DNA from: Armatimonadetes bacterium DC
GTDB taxonomy: Bacteria > Armatimonadota > Fimbriimonadia > Fimbriimonadales > GBS-DC
Direction: 5' to 3'
Length of the DNA: 64,000 nt
NCBI GenBank assembly: GCA_001442985.1
Contig: LDYB01000019.1
Span: forward strand, 124,001-188,000
In this document: one piece after another, positions 52,259 to 60,345 of the stretch
Layout of the letters: the number at the start of each line of letters is the position of its first letter
Position numbering within the stretch: the stretch's first letter is position 1
Notes under the pieces: generated by a model
What the model was told of the DNA's origin: nothing
The model's database searches: none
The model's input: the letters and a program-made list of their open reading frames with translations, nothing else
Translations under genes and position numbers: made by a program

Positions 52259-52626
52259 ATGCGGAAAGACGAGGAGCGCTACACCCCTGAAGAGGTGCAG
52301 GAGATTCTGCGGATTGCCCTGCAGCAGCGCAAAGATACCTTCAGCGTGCAGGAGATAGAGTCCATCGGGCGCGAGGTCGGCATCGAGCCAGAGGCTGTTC
52401 ATACCGCGATTGAGCGCTACCGCCAGATTCGCGAAGAAGAACAGCGCTTGCTGGAGCAGGAGCGAATCGCCAGAAACAGAACCGCGTTTTCTGGCAGCAC
52501 GCCGGTAACCAGCTCCTTCCTGAACCCGTTATCATCCCGCTCCCACAGCCCGGTCAGGAGGAAATGCATCGTCTTCAGCAGGAAGCACTGCGTCGACAAT
52601 TTGAAAACGCTACCCCAGGGCGGTAG
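52259..52626 (+). pseudogene. Small helical protein gene with probable frameshift
   Basis: The N-terminal 70 residues (RYTPEEVQEILRIALQQ, then SVQEIESIGREVGIEPEAVH) resemble a helical N-terminal domain common in Chloroflexi and cyanobacterial small proteins. After about 52450-52475 the frame loses coding character, while another frame continues with NRVFWQHAGNQLLPEPVI and EMHRLQQEALRRQFENATPG to a TAG at 52626. A one-base loss or a two-base gain explains it. The uninterrupted original frame runs to 52642 with a low-quality tail. Confidence 0.6.
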
Positions 52627-52630
52627 TGGG

Positions 52631-53482
52631 TCATGGGTATAAACTGAGTGCTTCCCCTGCAATTCGCGGTTGTCCGTTCTCCAGCCAGAGGGGCACGGCG
52701 GCAAGCGACCGAATCCCCTCACGCCCTACCTCGGCTTGCAGAAGGAGCGCTCTGCGGCTCGGTGCCGAGCGGGGTGTGTGAACGAAATTGCCCACGCTGT
52801 AGAGAATGTGGGTCTTCCCCATGCGCGCATAGCCCTGCACCACATGGGGGTGATGCCCCACAATCAGGTCTACCCCTGCCTGTGCGAGCCGTCGCGCGAT
52901 ACGCTGCTGTTTCGCGTTAGGCTGGGTTTTGCCCTCATCGCCCCAGTGGGGGATGGCAATCAGCACATCGGCTTGCTGGCGCGCCTCGCGGATTCGCGGC
53001 ATGAGCATCTCCAGTGTCGCCACGCCCGCGCGTTTCGCCCCCGCAGGAAAGCCGCGCGGTACCACCGCTGTGAAGCAGAAAATCGCAACCCGCACGCGCC
53101 CATCGTCCAGATAGACGGGTGTGCTGGCGTCTTGGGCATCATACCCTGCGCCTGCCCACCACACGCCCGCACGACGGAGGTGGTGGAAGGTCTCCTGCAA
53201 AGCCTCCACGCCGAAGTCCACCGAGTGATTATTGCCCAGCGAGACCATCGGGATTCCTGCCCAGCGGAGCGTTGCTGCCAGTTCAGGCGGCGCACGGAAG
53301 GTGTATTCTTTGTCCATCGGCGTGCCCACCATGGCGATACAGCCCTCCATGTTGGCGACCACCCAGTCGCAGGCGCGGAGCGCAGGAGTAACCGCTTCGA
53401 ACAGGAAGGGCATCCCACGCAGGCGCACGACCTGCTGGATGCCCTTGCCAAAGATAATATCGCCTGCGAACGCGAGGCGCAT
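52631..53482 (-). CDS. CapA-family (poly-gamma-glutamate synthesis-type) metallophosphatase-like protein
   Basis: CapA/PgsA proteins have a calcineurin-like fold: MRLAFAGDIIFGKGI (D near the start), VVANMEGCI, SLGNNHSVDFGVEALQET, PHWGDEG and VGHHPHVVQGYARM. The 283 residues are short and there is no signal peptide or membrane anchor, so it may not export polyglutamate. Substrate unknown. Adjacent to the coiled-coil gene, 3 bp away. Confidence 0.85.
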   Translation of the reverse strand: MRLAFAGDIIFGKGIQQVVRLRGMPFLFEAVTPALRACDWVVANMEGCIAMVGTPMDKEYTFRAPPELAATLRWAGIPMVSLGNNHSVDFGVEALQETFHHLRRAGVWWAGAGYDAQDASTPVYLDDGRVRVAIFCFTAVVPRGFPAGAKRAGVATLEMLMPRIREARQQADVLIAIPHWGDEGKTQPNAKQQRIARRLAQAGVDLIVGHHPHVVQGYARMGKTHILYSVGNFVHTPRSAPSRRALLLQAEVGREGIRSLAAVPLWLENGQPRIAGEALSLYP

Positions 53483-53485
53483 ACG

Positions 53486-54034
53486 CTATCGGCGCGTGCC
53501 CACCCGCTGCTTGAGATAATCCTCGAGGTAGACCTTGCCGTTCTGGACGGTATTCATCACCTTCGCCAGCACGCCCTCCAGCTGAGTTAGCACCTCGTAG
53601 GCGTACTCGTCTGCGCCCTGCCGAATCTCATGGGCTTGCTGGCGCGCCGACTCGATCATCTCCTGTGCCTGCGCGGTGGCGATGCGGTAGACCTCTTCCT
53701 GACTCAGCATGCGTTTTTGTTCGGCGCGGGCGTGTTCTAAAATCTGTTCGGCTTCGCGGCGCGCCTGCTCAATAATCTGGCGTGCCTGCTCCTGCGCTTG
53801 CTCCAGCGTGAGTTGCGCCTGATGTTGCGCCCCGCCGACCAGGCGATTCGTCTCACGCAATACGCGCTCCGCTTTGTCTATGTCCGAGGGCAGGTGCGCC
53901 CGAATCTGCTGGACGAGGTTGAGGCACTCGCCTTTGTTGAGACCAACCACAATCGGACCGAAACTGCGCGCCTTTTCCAGAGCCGTATCCAGTTCGTTCA
54001 GCCACTTACGAATGGTGATTACATCCGTGTTCAT
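53486..54034 (-). CDS. Coiled-coil protein (DivIVA/ATPase-b-like), function unknown
   Basis: The 182-residue protein is a long heptad coiled coil (about residues 70-150: QLTLEQAQEQARQIIEQAR, then AQAQEMIESARQQAHEIR) with a globular N-terminus (ITIRKWLNELDTALEKAR). Similar short coiled-coil genes are found next to coaD in several Gram-positive and related bacteria, so a cell-envelope role is plausible but unproven. No membrane helix. Confidence 0.65.
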   Translation of the reverse strand: MNTDVITIRKWLNELDTALEKARSFGPIVVGLNKGECLNLVQQIRAHLPSDIDKAERVLRETNRLVGGAQHQAQLTLEQAQEQARQIIEQARREAEQILEHARAEQKRMLSQEEVYRIATAQAQEMIESARQQAHEIRQGADEYAYEVLTQLEGVLAKVMNTVQNGKVYLEDYLKQRVGTRR

Positions 54035-54061
54035 CGTTGTGTCCTCCCCTGCGCGTGTAAG

Positions 54062-54598
54062 TCAGAGGTTCGTCGCAGGCGTCGCCTCTCCTGCCGATTC
54101 GGCGGCGAATCGCTGGGTTAATCGGGCATGCACATTGGGGGGCACGAGCTGGCTCACATCCCCGCCCAGCCGCGCCACCTCCTTGACAATAGAGGATGAG
54201 AGAAATGCATACTGCTGGTGAGTCATCAGAAAGCAGGTGTCCACTTCGGGCGCGAGCTGGCGGTTCATGCTCGCCATCTGGAACTCGTACTCGAAATCGG
54301 AGACCGCCCGCAGCCCACGCACAATCACGCACGCGCCCACCGACTGCGCAAAACGCGCCAGCAACCCCTGAAGAGGCACGACGCGCACATTTGGTAGATG
54401 CTGGCAACACTCCTGAAGCATCGCCACACGCTCTTCAAGGGTAAACAGGGGCTTTTTCTGGGCATTGACGGCAACGGCGACAATCAGCTCATCGAACAGG
54501 CGGGCGGCGCGGCTAATGATGTCCAGATGCCCCAGCGTCGGGGGGTCAAAACTGCCGGGATACACGGCACGCCGTACCTCACCTGCGCCTGCTGCCAT
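54062..54598 (-). CDS. coaD: Phosphopantetheine adenylyltransferase
   Basis: CoaD converts 4'-phosphopantetheine and ATP to dephospho-CoA. The nucleotidyltransferase motif AVYPGSFDPPTLGHLDII has TxGH; also RGLRAVSDFEYEFQMASMN and FLSSSIVKEVARLGGD. About 178 residues, with a C-terminal extension of about 15 residues. TATACT (minus strand, 54614-54609) lies 10 nt before the ATG, with no ribosome site; near-leaderless. Confidence 0.96.
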   Translation of the reverse strand: MAAGAGEVRRAVYPGSFDPPTLGHLDIISRAARLFDELIVAVAVNAQKKPLFTLEERVAMLQECCQHLPNVRVVPLQGLLARFAQSVGACVIVRGLRAVSDFEYEFQMASMNRQLAPEVDTCFLMTHQQYAFLSSSIVKEVARLGGDVSQLVPPNVHARLTQRFAAESAGEATPATNL

Positions 54599-54616
54599 CG
54601 TGCGCTAAAGTATACC

Positions 54617-57424
54617 TCACTTCTGAGCTTGACGGCATAAATCGGCATAAGCGCAGGTCTTGCAATGCGTGCCCGGAGTAGGAGTTATCCCTACCTGCTG
54701 CAGCCGCCCAATCAGAAACTCCAGCTCGGTGCGCAGCTTCTGAAAAGCGCCCTGCCACTCGCGCTCCGTCATGGGGATCACGCAATCGCGCGGGCTACCC
54801 TCCCATTCGCCTGCCCGAAACCGTTGAATCAGGGTCTGCTCGTAGGGCACGAATCGCACGCGCCTGCCAGCGGTCAGGTGGTCATATGCCAGCACAAGGT
54901 GTTGCACATTGCGCGCTCGGCGCACTACATCGGCATACAGCAAGCCCTGAAGGGTGCGCGCCTCCACGAGGTCGGGCTTGCTGGGCGTTGCGCCGAGTTT
55001 GTAGTCAATCACCATCGCCACGCCGTCCTGACTCCAGTCGATACGGTCTATCACGCCGCAAATCCGAATCTCCAGCCCATTCCGCAGGCGGTAGCGGGCA
55101 GGCTGGGGGCTGTCGGAAGCACCGCTCGCCACGCGCTCATACTCGTCGTCTGACTCAGCCGTTGCGGTTCCGAACGCCCACTCCAGTTTGGCAGGGCGCA
55201 ACTGAAACTGCTGCTGATAGCGAGGCTCCCGCTGGGCGAAGAGTGTTAGCAGGCGCGTCGCATACGCCTCCAGCACCTGCAGCTGCCAGTGCGTGAGGTC
55301 AAACGGGTCGTCGTTCAGTAACTCTTGCAGAATGGCTTGCATGCGTTCCGCCCACGCCTGCGGGTCAGCGGGGGTTCGCTCCTCACGCAGGGCGCGATAA
55401 AGCGTGCGGTGAACCGCCGTGCCGATGTCGGTCAGCTGCAGTCCTCTGCGGGGCGGGCGCACCTTCAGAATGTAGCGGCACAGATGCTGGAAGGGGCATC
55501 GCGCCAGCGTTTCCAGCTCCGAAACCGAAAACTCGCGGTCTACATTCGCCACGCGCTGGCGATGCTGCTGGGAGCGCAAGATCGGGGTCGGCTCGGCATA
55601 CTCCAAGCCGCTCTGGAGCAGGCGGTCGTAAGGGTGAAGCGGGGCTTCGGGTGTGAACTGCTCCACCCGATAGAGTCGGGTTTCAGCATGCGGAATCTGC
55701 TGGAGGTAGAAAGAGGGAAGCGCCTCGCTATCGTTCTGGGTGCGGGGATAGGTAAGGTAGAGCCGCTGGCTGGCGGCGGCGCAGGCGCGATAGAAAAGCA
55801 TCGGCTCGCCTGTCTGATATTCCGAGCGCGTGGGCAAGTAGAGGCGAGGCTCTAAGGGAAGCAGTGCCTCACGCAAGGCGAGGCGCTCTTCCTCACGCAA
55901 AAAGGGGTCATCGGGATGGCGACGGGGCACCACGCCCTCCAGCACCTGAAGCACAAACACCACCTCGCCCCGCATCAAATCCGCATGCTCCATCGGAAGC
56001 ACCAGCACACCCTCGCGAGAACCGTATGCCCGGGTGTAATCCGCGCCCGTGCAGAGCCGTTCCAGCCACTCCACGGCTTGCGGCAGGGGCATCGCCTGCA
56101 GCGTTTCAGCGTGCGCTTGCGCCAGCTCCAGCAACTTTTCAAAGTCAGGGGCAGGCACGCCTGCCTCATGGAACAGGAGCGTTAGCCCCTCCAGCCCGCT
56201 GTAGAAGTCGGTGCGGAGCGTTTCTCGGAGCGCGACCAGTTTCTGCAGAATCTCTCCGACCGTTGCAGTGTGGGCGTGCCGTGTATGGGCGTTGACGAGC
56301 CACCGATCGCTGGGCGCGTTCTGGGGGCGCAGGGCGTGCAAAAGGCGCATCGCATTCGCGTCCAGCCCGAAGCGCGGCTGTGCCAGCCATGCGAGAAATT
56401 CTGCCCCCGTGCGCATCCCCGCAAGCAGCCGCAACCCCTCCAGCACCGACTGCACCGTCCGCGAGCGCAATAGCGGCAGGCTGACCTCGGCGGTGTACGG
56501 AATCCCGTAGCGCGTGAAAAAAGTGTCCAGATACTCAATCAACCCCGCAGGCTGACGCACCAGCACCCGAATAGACGAAAACGGAACCCCCTCGCGGTGG
56601 AGGCTCAGAATCTCGCGGGCGACGCTTTCCACTTCCGTAAGAGGGTTTGGCGTGCTGAAAACAATCGTTTGGGGGGCAGAGGACGCCGACTCGTCGCTCG
56701 CGAGCGTAACGGTCTCAACGCATATCTGCTGCTGAAGCCGCGCCAGCAACCGCTGGCTGGGGGCGAAGCGTTCGGGATTGGCGCTGTCGTAAAGCAGCGC
56801 CAGCGCAAGCTGCATTCGCGCGTCCAGCGCTTTGAGAATTTCCAGCTCCACGGCGGTGAAGTCCGTGAAGCCTATCAGCAATACTTTCAGCGGAGCAGGG
56901 GAGGACAACTCGCGGAGCGCCGCGGCAGCCTGCCACCACTGTTCGGCGGGGTCAACAAGTTGCAGCCTGTGAAGCTCTACACGCCATGCCCGCCACAAAG
57001 CCGCCAGCTCTTCGGTTTTGTGGAGCCACTCCTCACGCAGGTCGGTTTCGGTATCATCAAAGCGTGTGGCGGTGAGCCGTCCGCCCTCTTCCAGCAGGTC
57101 GGGGGTCAGCGCATCCATCCCCCAACGCACGAACTGATGCACCAGCTGCTGGTGGAATCGGGGCATGTGGCGCACCTTACCGAAGTAGCTCTCGCGTTTC
57201 AGCACTCGCTCGCAGGCGCGTGCCATCGCGAACACCAGCCGCTCAGAAAGGGTTCCCAAACTGGCAGGGAGCAGGCAATACTTCGTGAGAAAAGTGTTCC
57301 AGTCTACGGCATCGCTTCGGAAGTAGACTGGCGTTTTGGGTGCCACAAGCAGGCACGAATCGCCGAGGTCGCCCAGCGCGCCGTTCACGAGCGCATGCTG
57401 GGGACAGCCCAGATAGACTTTCAT
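54617..57424 (-). CDS. AddB-like exonuclease subunit (PD-(D/E)xK nuclease with Fe-S cluster)
   Basis: The C-terminal nuclease has GVIDRIDWSQDGVAMVIDYKLG (D-x-D then DYK) and the four cysteines of the AddB iron-sulfur clamp: one near residue 642 (LARCPFQHLCRY), then C921, C924 and C930 (CKTCAYADLC). The N-terminal 600 residues follow an inactivated helicase fold; the usual Walker A is not present. The 935 residues are shorter than AddB. It should degrade DNA ends together with an AddA-type helicase, for which the gene at 60346 is the candidate. It overlaps the tRNA methyltransferase by ATGA. Confidence 0.8.
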   Translation of the reverse strand: MKVYLGCPQHALVNGALGDLGDSCLLVAPKTPVYFRSDAVDWNTFLTKYCLLPASLGTLSERLVFAMARACERVLKRESYFGKVRHMPRFHQQLVHQFVRWGMDALTPDLLEEGGRLTATRFDDTETDLREEWLHKTEELAALWRAWRVELHRLQLVDPAEQWWQAAAALRELSSPAPLKVLLIGFTDFTAVELEILKALDARMQLALALLYDSANPERFAPSQRLLARLQQQICVETVTLASDESASSAPQTIVFSTPNPLTEVESVAREILSLHREGVPFSSIRVLVRQPAGLIEYLDTFFTRYGIPYTAEVSLPLLRSRTVQSVLEGLRLLAGMRTGAEFLAWLAQPRFGLDANAMRLLHALRPQNAPSDRWLVNAHTRHAHTATVGEILQKLVALRETLRTDFYSGLEGLTLLFHEAGVPAPDFEKLLELAQAHAETLQAMPLPQAVEWLERLCTGADYTRAYGSREGVLVLPMEHADLMRGEVVFVLQVLEGVVPRRHPDDPFLREEERLALREALLPLEPRLYLPTRSEYQTGEPMLFYRACAAASQRLYLTYPRTQNDSEALPSFYLQQIPHAETRLYRVEQFTPEAPLHPYDRLLQSGLEYAEPTPILRSQQHRQRVANVDREFSVSELETLARCPFQHLCRYILKVRPPRRGLQLTDIGTAVHRTLYRALREERTPADPQAWAERMQAILQELLNDDPFDLTHWQLQVLEAYATRLLTLFAQREPRYQQQFQLRPAKLEWAFGTATAESDDEYERVASGASDSPQPARYRLRNGLEIRICGVIDRIDWSQDGVAMVIDYKLGATPSKPDLVEARTLQGLLYADVVRRARNVQHLVLAYDHLTAGRRVRFVPYEQTLIQRFRAGEWEGSPRDCVIPMTEREWQGAFQKLRTELEFLIGRLQQVGITPTPGTHCKTCAYADLCRQAQK

Positions 57425-58530
57425 GATTGCTCCCAGAGTTTCAGCACCACCTGCAGCGGGGCATCGGTGCGAATCGAGTTGCCGCTGTGGTGAACCCCCG
57501 ATGCTTTGTAGCCCTGCGCCCGCAGGAACCGAATTGCGGCGCGCGTGGAGGGCACAGAGCGGTCTAACCTGTCCGCAAGGGTGGATAAATTGTAGACAAT
57601 CGGCAGCTCGTCCAGCTCTTTCTGCAGGCGCGCGATGAAGCGCCTGGTCGGTTCAAAGTAGTCTTCGCGCGCTGCCTTGAACATCGCGCCCAGAAATGCA
57701 TGGTCGTGCAGGGGACCCGTCCAGAGCGGTCCCACCCAGCGAATCGTGGTGGAGGAGTTCCACTCGTAATTCACGGGCGCGGGCACGCCTGCCATCGCGG
57801 TGCGGTATTCGCCATCAGGCATTTGTACGATAAAGCCGAGATTTTCGATAGAGAACCCGCGCGTGCCCTTGAACACACGCAGTAGCACCCGCCAGCAGTA
57901 GCCATCGAACACGCTGAACAGCGGCACGGCGTGCATGTTGGCTTGCACCAGCCGCCGCATCAGAAACCCCACGAGAATCCGCAAGCCGAACTCGTGGCAT
58001 TCACGCCCCAGCGCCGAAACCGCATCGTAAGACTTGAGCGATTCGCCGCGCTGGGCGCCACATAACACAGGCGCGTCGGTTGCCGTTACATAAAATAACC
58101 CTTCCCAGCGAATGACCCCCTGCACGAAGGGTACATAGGGCGCAGGCGTGCCGAAGGGGTCTAAGTCAACCCAGTCGAATCGGCGCTCTTCGAGGTAGAA
58201 GCGCGAGAGCAGGCGTTGCGCCAGCTCGTTATGAAGTTCCACGCGCGGGTCGTCGCCCACATGCTGCTGGAGAACGCTGAACGACTCGTAGTTTGCATCG
58301 TTCACCACCATTCGGGCGACGGGCGCTTCTGTGAGGTAGCGTTTACTGCGTAGCCCGGCGCCAGCCATCAACTCCAGCACTTCGAGGGGGCGTTCCAGGC
58401 GTTCCGCTTCCACGCGCATCGCCAGCACGCCCAGATCGCGCCCCAGCTTCGCCCGCGGGTTGTAAAACACATGCTGGCTCCGGGGCAGGTGGAACTCAGC
58501 CGCGCCCTCTTTATAAACCTCTACCGCCAT
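57421..58530 (-). CDS. tRNA (guanine26-N2)-dimethyltransferase, Trm1 family
   Basis: Trm1 adds one or two methyl groups to G26 of tRNA using S-adenosylmethionine. It has FYNPRAKLGRDLGVLAMRV, the SAM motif VLELMAGAGLRSKRYLTE, DWVDLDPFGTPAPYVPFV (DxDPFG catalytic motif) and the C-terminal THRIMLIN-like region IRWVGPLWTGPLHD. The family is typical of Archaea and eukaryotes and rare in bacteria. 369 residues. TATAAT (minus strand, 58545-58540) lies 9 nt before the ATG. Coupled to the AddB-like gene. Confidence 0.88.
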   Translation of the reverse strand: MAVEVYKEGAAEFHLPRSQHVFYNPRAKLGRDLGVLAMRVEAERLERPLEVLELMAGAGLRSKRYLTEAPVARMVVNDANYESFSVLQQHVGDDPRVELHNELAQRLLSRFYLEERRFDWVDLDPFGTPAPYVPFVQGVIRWEGLFYVTATDAPVLCGAQRGESLKSYDAVSALGRECHEFGLRILVGFLMRRLVQANMHAVPLFSVFDGYCWRVLLRVFKGTRGFSIENLGFIVQMPDGEYRTAMAGVPAPVNYEWNSSTTIRWVGPLWTGPLHDHAFLGAMFKAAREDYFEPTRRFIARLQKELDELPIVYNLSTLADRLDRSVPSTRAAIRFLRAQGYKASGVHHSGNSIRTDAPLQVVLKLWEQS

Positions 58531-58565
58531 AGGGAGTTAATTATACGCGATGGGGTAGACAAAGC

Positions 58566-58595
58566 AAAAAGGGGAACGCCCAAAAGGGCGTTCCC
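58566..58595 (-). terminator. Intrinsic terminator of the infC-rpmI-rplT operon
   Basis: Perfect 10-bp stem GGGAACGCCC / GGGCGTTCCC with a 4-nt loop, followed on the minus strand by a T-run. It starts 25 bp after the rplT stop. Confidence 0.9.
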
Positions 58596-58620
58596 GTTTG
58601 TAAAGGCTTCTCCCGAATCT

Positions 58621-58962
58621 TTACCGCACGCTCTGCACCAGCATGGTGAAGGCTTCGGGGTCGTGAACCGCCATCTCGGCGAGCTGTTTGCGGTTCAGTT
58701 CGATGCCTTTCTCATGCAGGGCGTGGATAAACTCGTTATAGCGGATGCCGTGGGCGCGGCATGCGGCGCTGATTCGGGTAATCCACAGTCGGCGAAAATC
58801 GCGTTTGCGCTGGCGTCGGTCGCGGAAAGCGTAATGCAGGGATTTCATCACCTGCTCGTGCGCCTTGCGGAACAGGCGACTTTTCGCGCCGTAGTAGCCT
58901 TCCGCGCGCTTGAGCAACTTCTTATGGCGCCGACGAGTAACGGTTCCACCTTTGACACGCAT
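58621..58962 (-). CDS. rplT: 50S ribosomal protein L20
   Basis: The 113-residue basic protein binds 23S rRNA early in assembly. [40 protein letters not shown] and [17 protein letters not shown] are diagnostic. Last gene of the operon, 18 bp after rpmI. No L20-binding leader is apparent, because infC starts only about 40 nt from its -10. Confidence 0.98.
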   Translation of the reverse strand: MRVKGGTVTRRRHKKLLKRAEGYYGAKSRLFRKAHEQVMKSLHYAFRDRRQRKRDFRRLWITRISAACRAHGIRYNEFIHALHEKGIELNRKQLAEMAVHDPEAFTMLVQSVR

Positions 58963-58980
58963 CGTTCGGTTCCTCCTTCG

Positions 58981-59178
58981 TTATCTGCCTGCGAGTAAGC
59001 GGTTCACGCGGCGATACTCGCCCTTGAAGAGCTCATCTTCCAGGTCCAGTCGCCGCTTGCGCGCGGGCGATTTACTCAGGAACAGGTGGCTGTTCCCGGC
59101 TTTCTTGTGCATCAGTTTGCCCGTTGCTGTCCGCTTGAACCGCTTGGCTGCGGTCTTGCTCGTCTTCATTTTTGGCAT
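58981..59178 (-). CDS. rpmI: 50S ribosomal protein L35
   Basis: A 65-residue very basic protein with MPKMKTSKTAAKRFKRTATG, AGNSHLFLSKSPARKRRL and the C-terminal VNRLLAGR. Its start lies 107 bp inside infC in another frame; AAGGAGG lies 11 nt upstream. Both frames look coding. Confidence 0.97.
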   Translation of the reverse strand: MPKMKTSKTAAKRFKRTATGKLMHKKAGNSHLFLSKSPARKRRLDLEDELFKGEYRRVNRLLAGR

Positions 59179-59737
59179 TGCTTGGCGTGCCTCCTTCCGA
59201 TTTCGGTTTCGGTTCAGGACGGGCAGGTTTCTTTTTGGGCGCGATAATCATCACCATTTGGCGCCCGTCCATCACCGGCGCTTTTTCAATAACGCCGTAG
59301 TCCTGCAGGGCGTCGGCGAACTTTTTCAGTAGCGCCTCGGCAACCTGCGGTCGCCCAAACTCACGGCTTCGGAAAATGACGACGAATTTTACCTTATCGC
59401 CATCTTCCAGAAACTCGGTCGCGTTGCGAATCTTGGTCTCGATGTCGTGGGCGCCGATACTGGGGCGCAGGCGGATGGTTTTCACATCGCCGCCTTTCTG
59501 TTTCTTCTTCGCCTCTTTGGCGAGCTTTTCTTGCTGGTAGCGATACCGCCCGTAGTCCAGAATGCGGCACACAGGCGGGTTCGCGTTCGGCGCCACTTCC
59601 ACCAGGTCCAGCCCGCGCTCTTCTGCTATCTTCAGGGCGCGACGAATGTGCATCACGCCCAGCTGCTTGCCGTCGACATCAATCACCCGCACCTCGCGGG
59701 CTCGGATGCGGTTGTTGATTCTCAGTTCCTTCTGAAT
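59072..59737 (-). CDS. infC: Translation initiation factor IF-3, rare ATT start
   Basis: IF-3 checks start-codon pairing on the 30S subunit. The conserved INNRIRAREVRVIDVDGKQ segment lies upstream of the first GTG, so the start must be further up; the only fitting codon is ATT at 59737 (IQKELRINNR), with GAGGGTGA 7 nt upstream. A rare ATT start is also used by E. coli infC for autoregulation. C-terminal domain: EDGDKVKFVVIFRSREFGRP. The acidic/Gln-rich tail of about 45 residues (RPEPKPKSEGGTPSN onward) overlaps rpmI by 107 bp. TATACT (minus strand) lies about 40 nt upstream. Confidence 0.92.
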   Translation of the reverse strand: MQKELRINNRIRAREVRVIDVDGKQLGVMHIRRALKIAEERGLDLVEVAPNANPPVCRILDYGRYRYQQEKLAKEAKKKQKGGDVKTIRLRPSIGAHDIETKIRNATEFLEDGDKVKFVVIFRSREFGRPQVAEALLKKFADALQDYGVIEKAPVMDGRQMVMIIAPKKKPARPEPKPKSEGGTPSNAKNEDEQDRSQAVQADSNGQTDAQESREQPPVPE

Positions 59738-59781
59738 GGCTGTGTCACCCTCGCTTTTGGTTTTGTGGGCAAGAGTATACC

Positions 59782-60291
59782 CTATTCCGCCAGCGCGTAG
59801 CCAATATGGCGCACCAGCTCCTCGTGAACCTCCTCGCCAAAGCCTTCCACGGCGTAGCGCACCACACCTTTCTTATCCACCACATACATGGTGGGGTAGG
59901 CTTTGACGCGGTATTTTTGCTGAACTTCCGCCTGGTTGGAGGGCACGCAAACGGTGTAGGTCATTTTCATCTCCTCGACAAAGGCACGCACCTCCTGAGG
60001 GGTGCCTGAATCGAGCGCGACCCCGACCACCACCAAGCCCTTGTCGCGGTACTTGTTGTGCAACTCCTCCAGATAGGGGATTGCGGCGCGGCACGGACCG
60101 CACCATGTCGCCCAGAAGTCCACGAGGTAGACCTTATCCTGTTTTCCGCCGAGTTTGACTTCTTTGCCATTCAGGTCGGTGAGTTTAATCTCCGGGAACT
60201 TTTGCCCGCGGCGCAGCTGCGCACCCCCGTTGACCGTCAACAGGAGCACCGCAATCGCCAGTAGTACCAACGGCAACGCATAGCGTTTCAT
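59782..60291 (-). CDS. Exported thioredoxin-like protein (ResA/TlpA type)
   Basis: A signal anchor (ALPLVLLAIAVLLLTVNGG) is followed by a TlpA-like domain with the redox site DFWATWCGPCRAAIPYLEEL, the cis-Pro AYPTMYVVDKKG and a central ALDSGTPQEVRAFVEEMK insertion. 169 residues. It reduces disulfides or haem-binding cysteines outside the membrane. ATG at 60291 follows GGAGG; the -10 (TATAAT, minus strand, 60314-60309) is 18 nt upstream. Divergent from the helicase gene. Confidence 0.9.
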   Translation of the reverse strand: MKRYALPLVLLAIAVLLLTVNGGAQLRRGQKFPEIKLTDLNGKEVKLGGKQDKVYLVDFWATWCGPCRAAIPYLEELHNKYRDKGLVVVGVALDSGTPQEVRAFVEEMKMTYTVCVPSNQAEVQQKYRVKAYPTMYVVDKKGVVRYAVEGFGEEVHEELVRHIGYALAE

Positions 60292-60345
60292 AAGAGACCT
60301 CCTGCACAATTATACCCTATCCTTGCAAACGGGTACAACTTTAGC

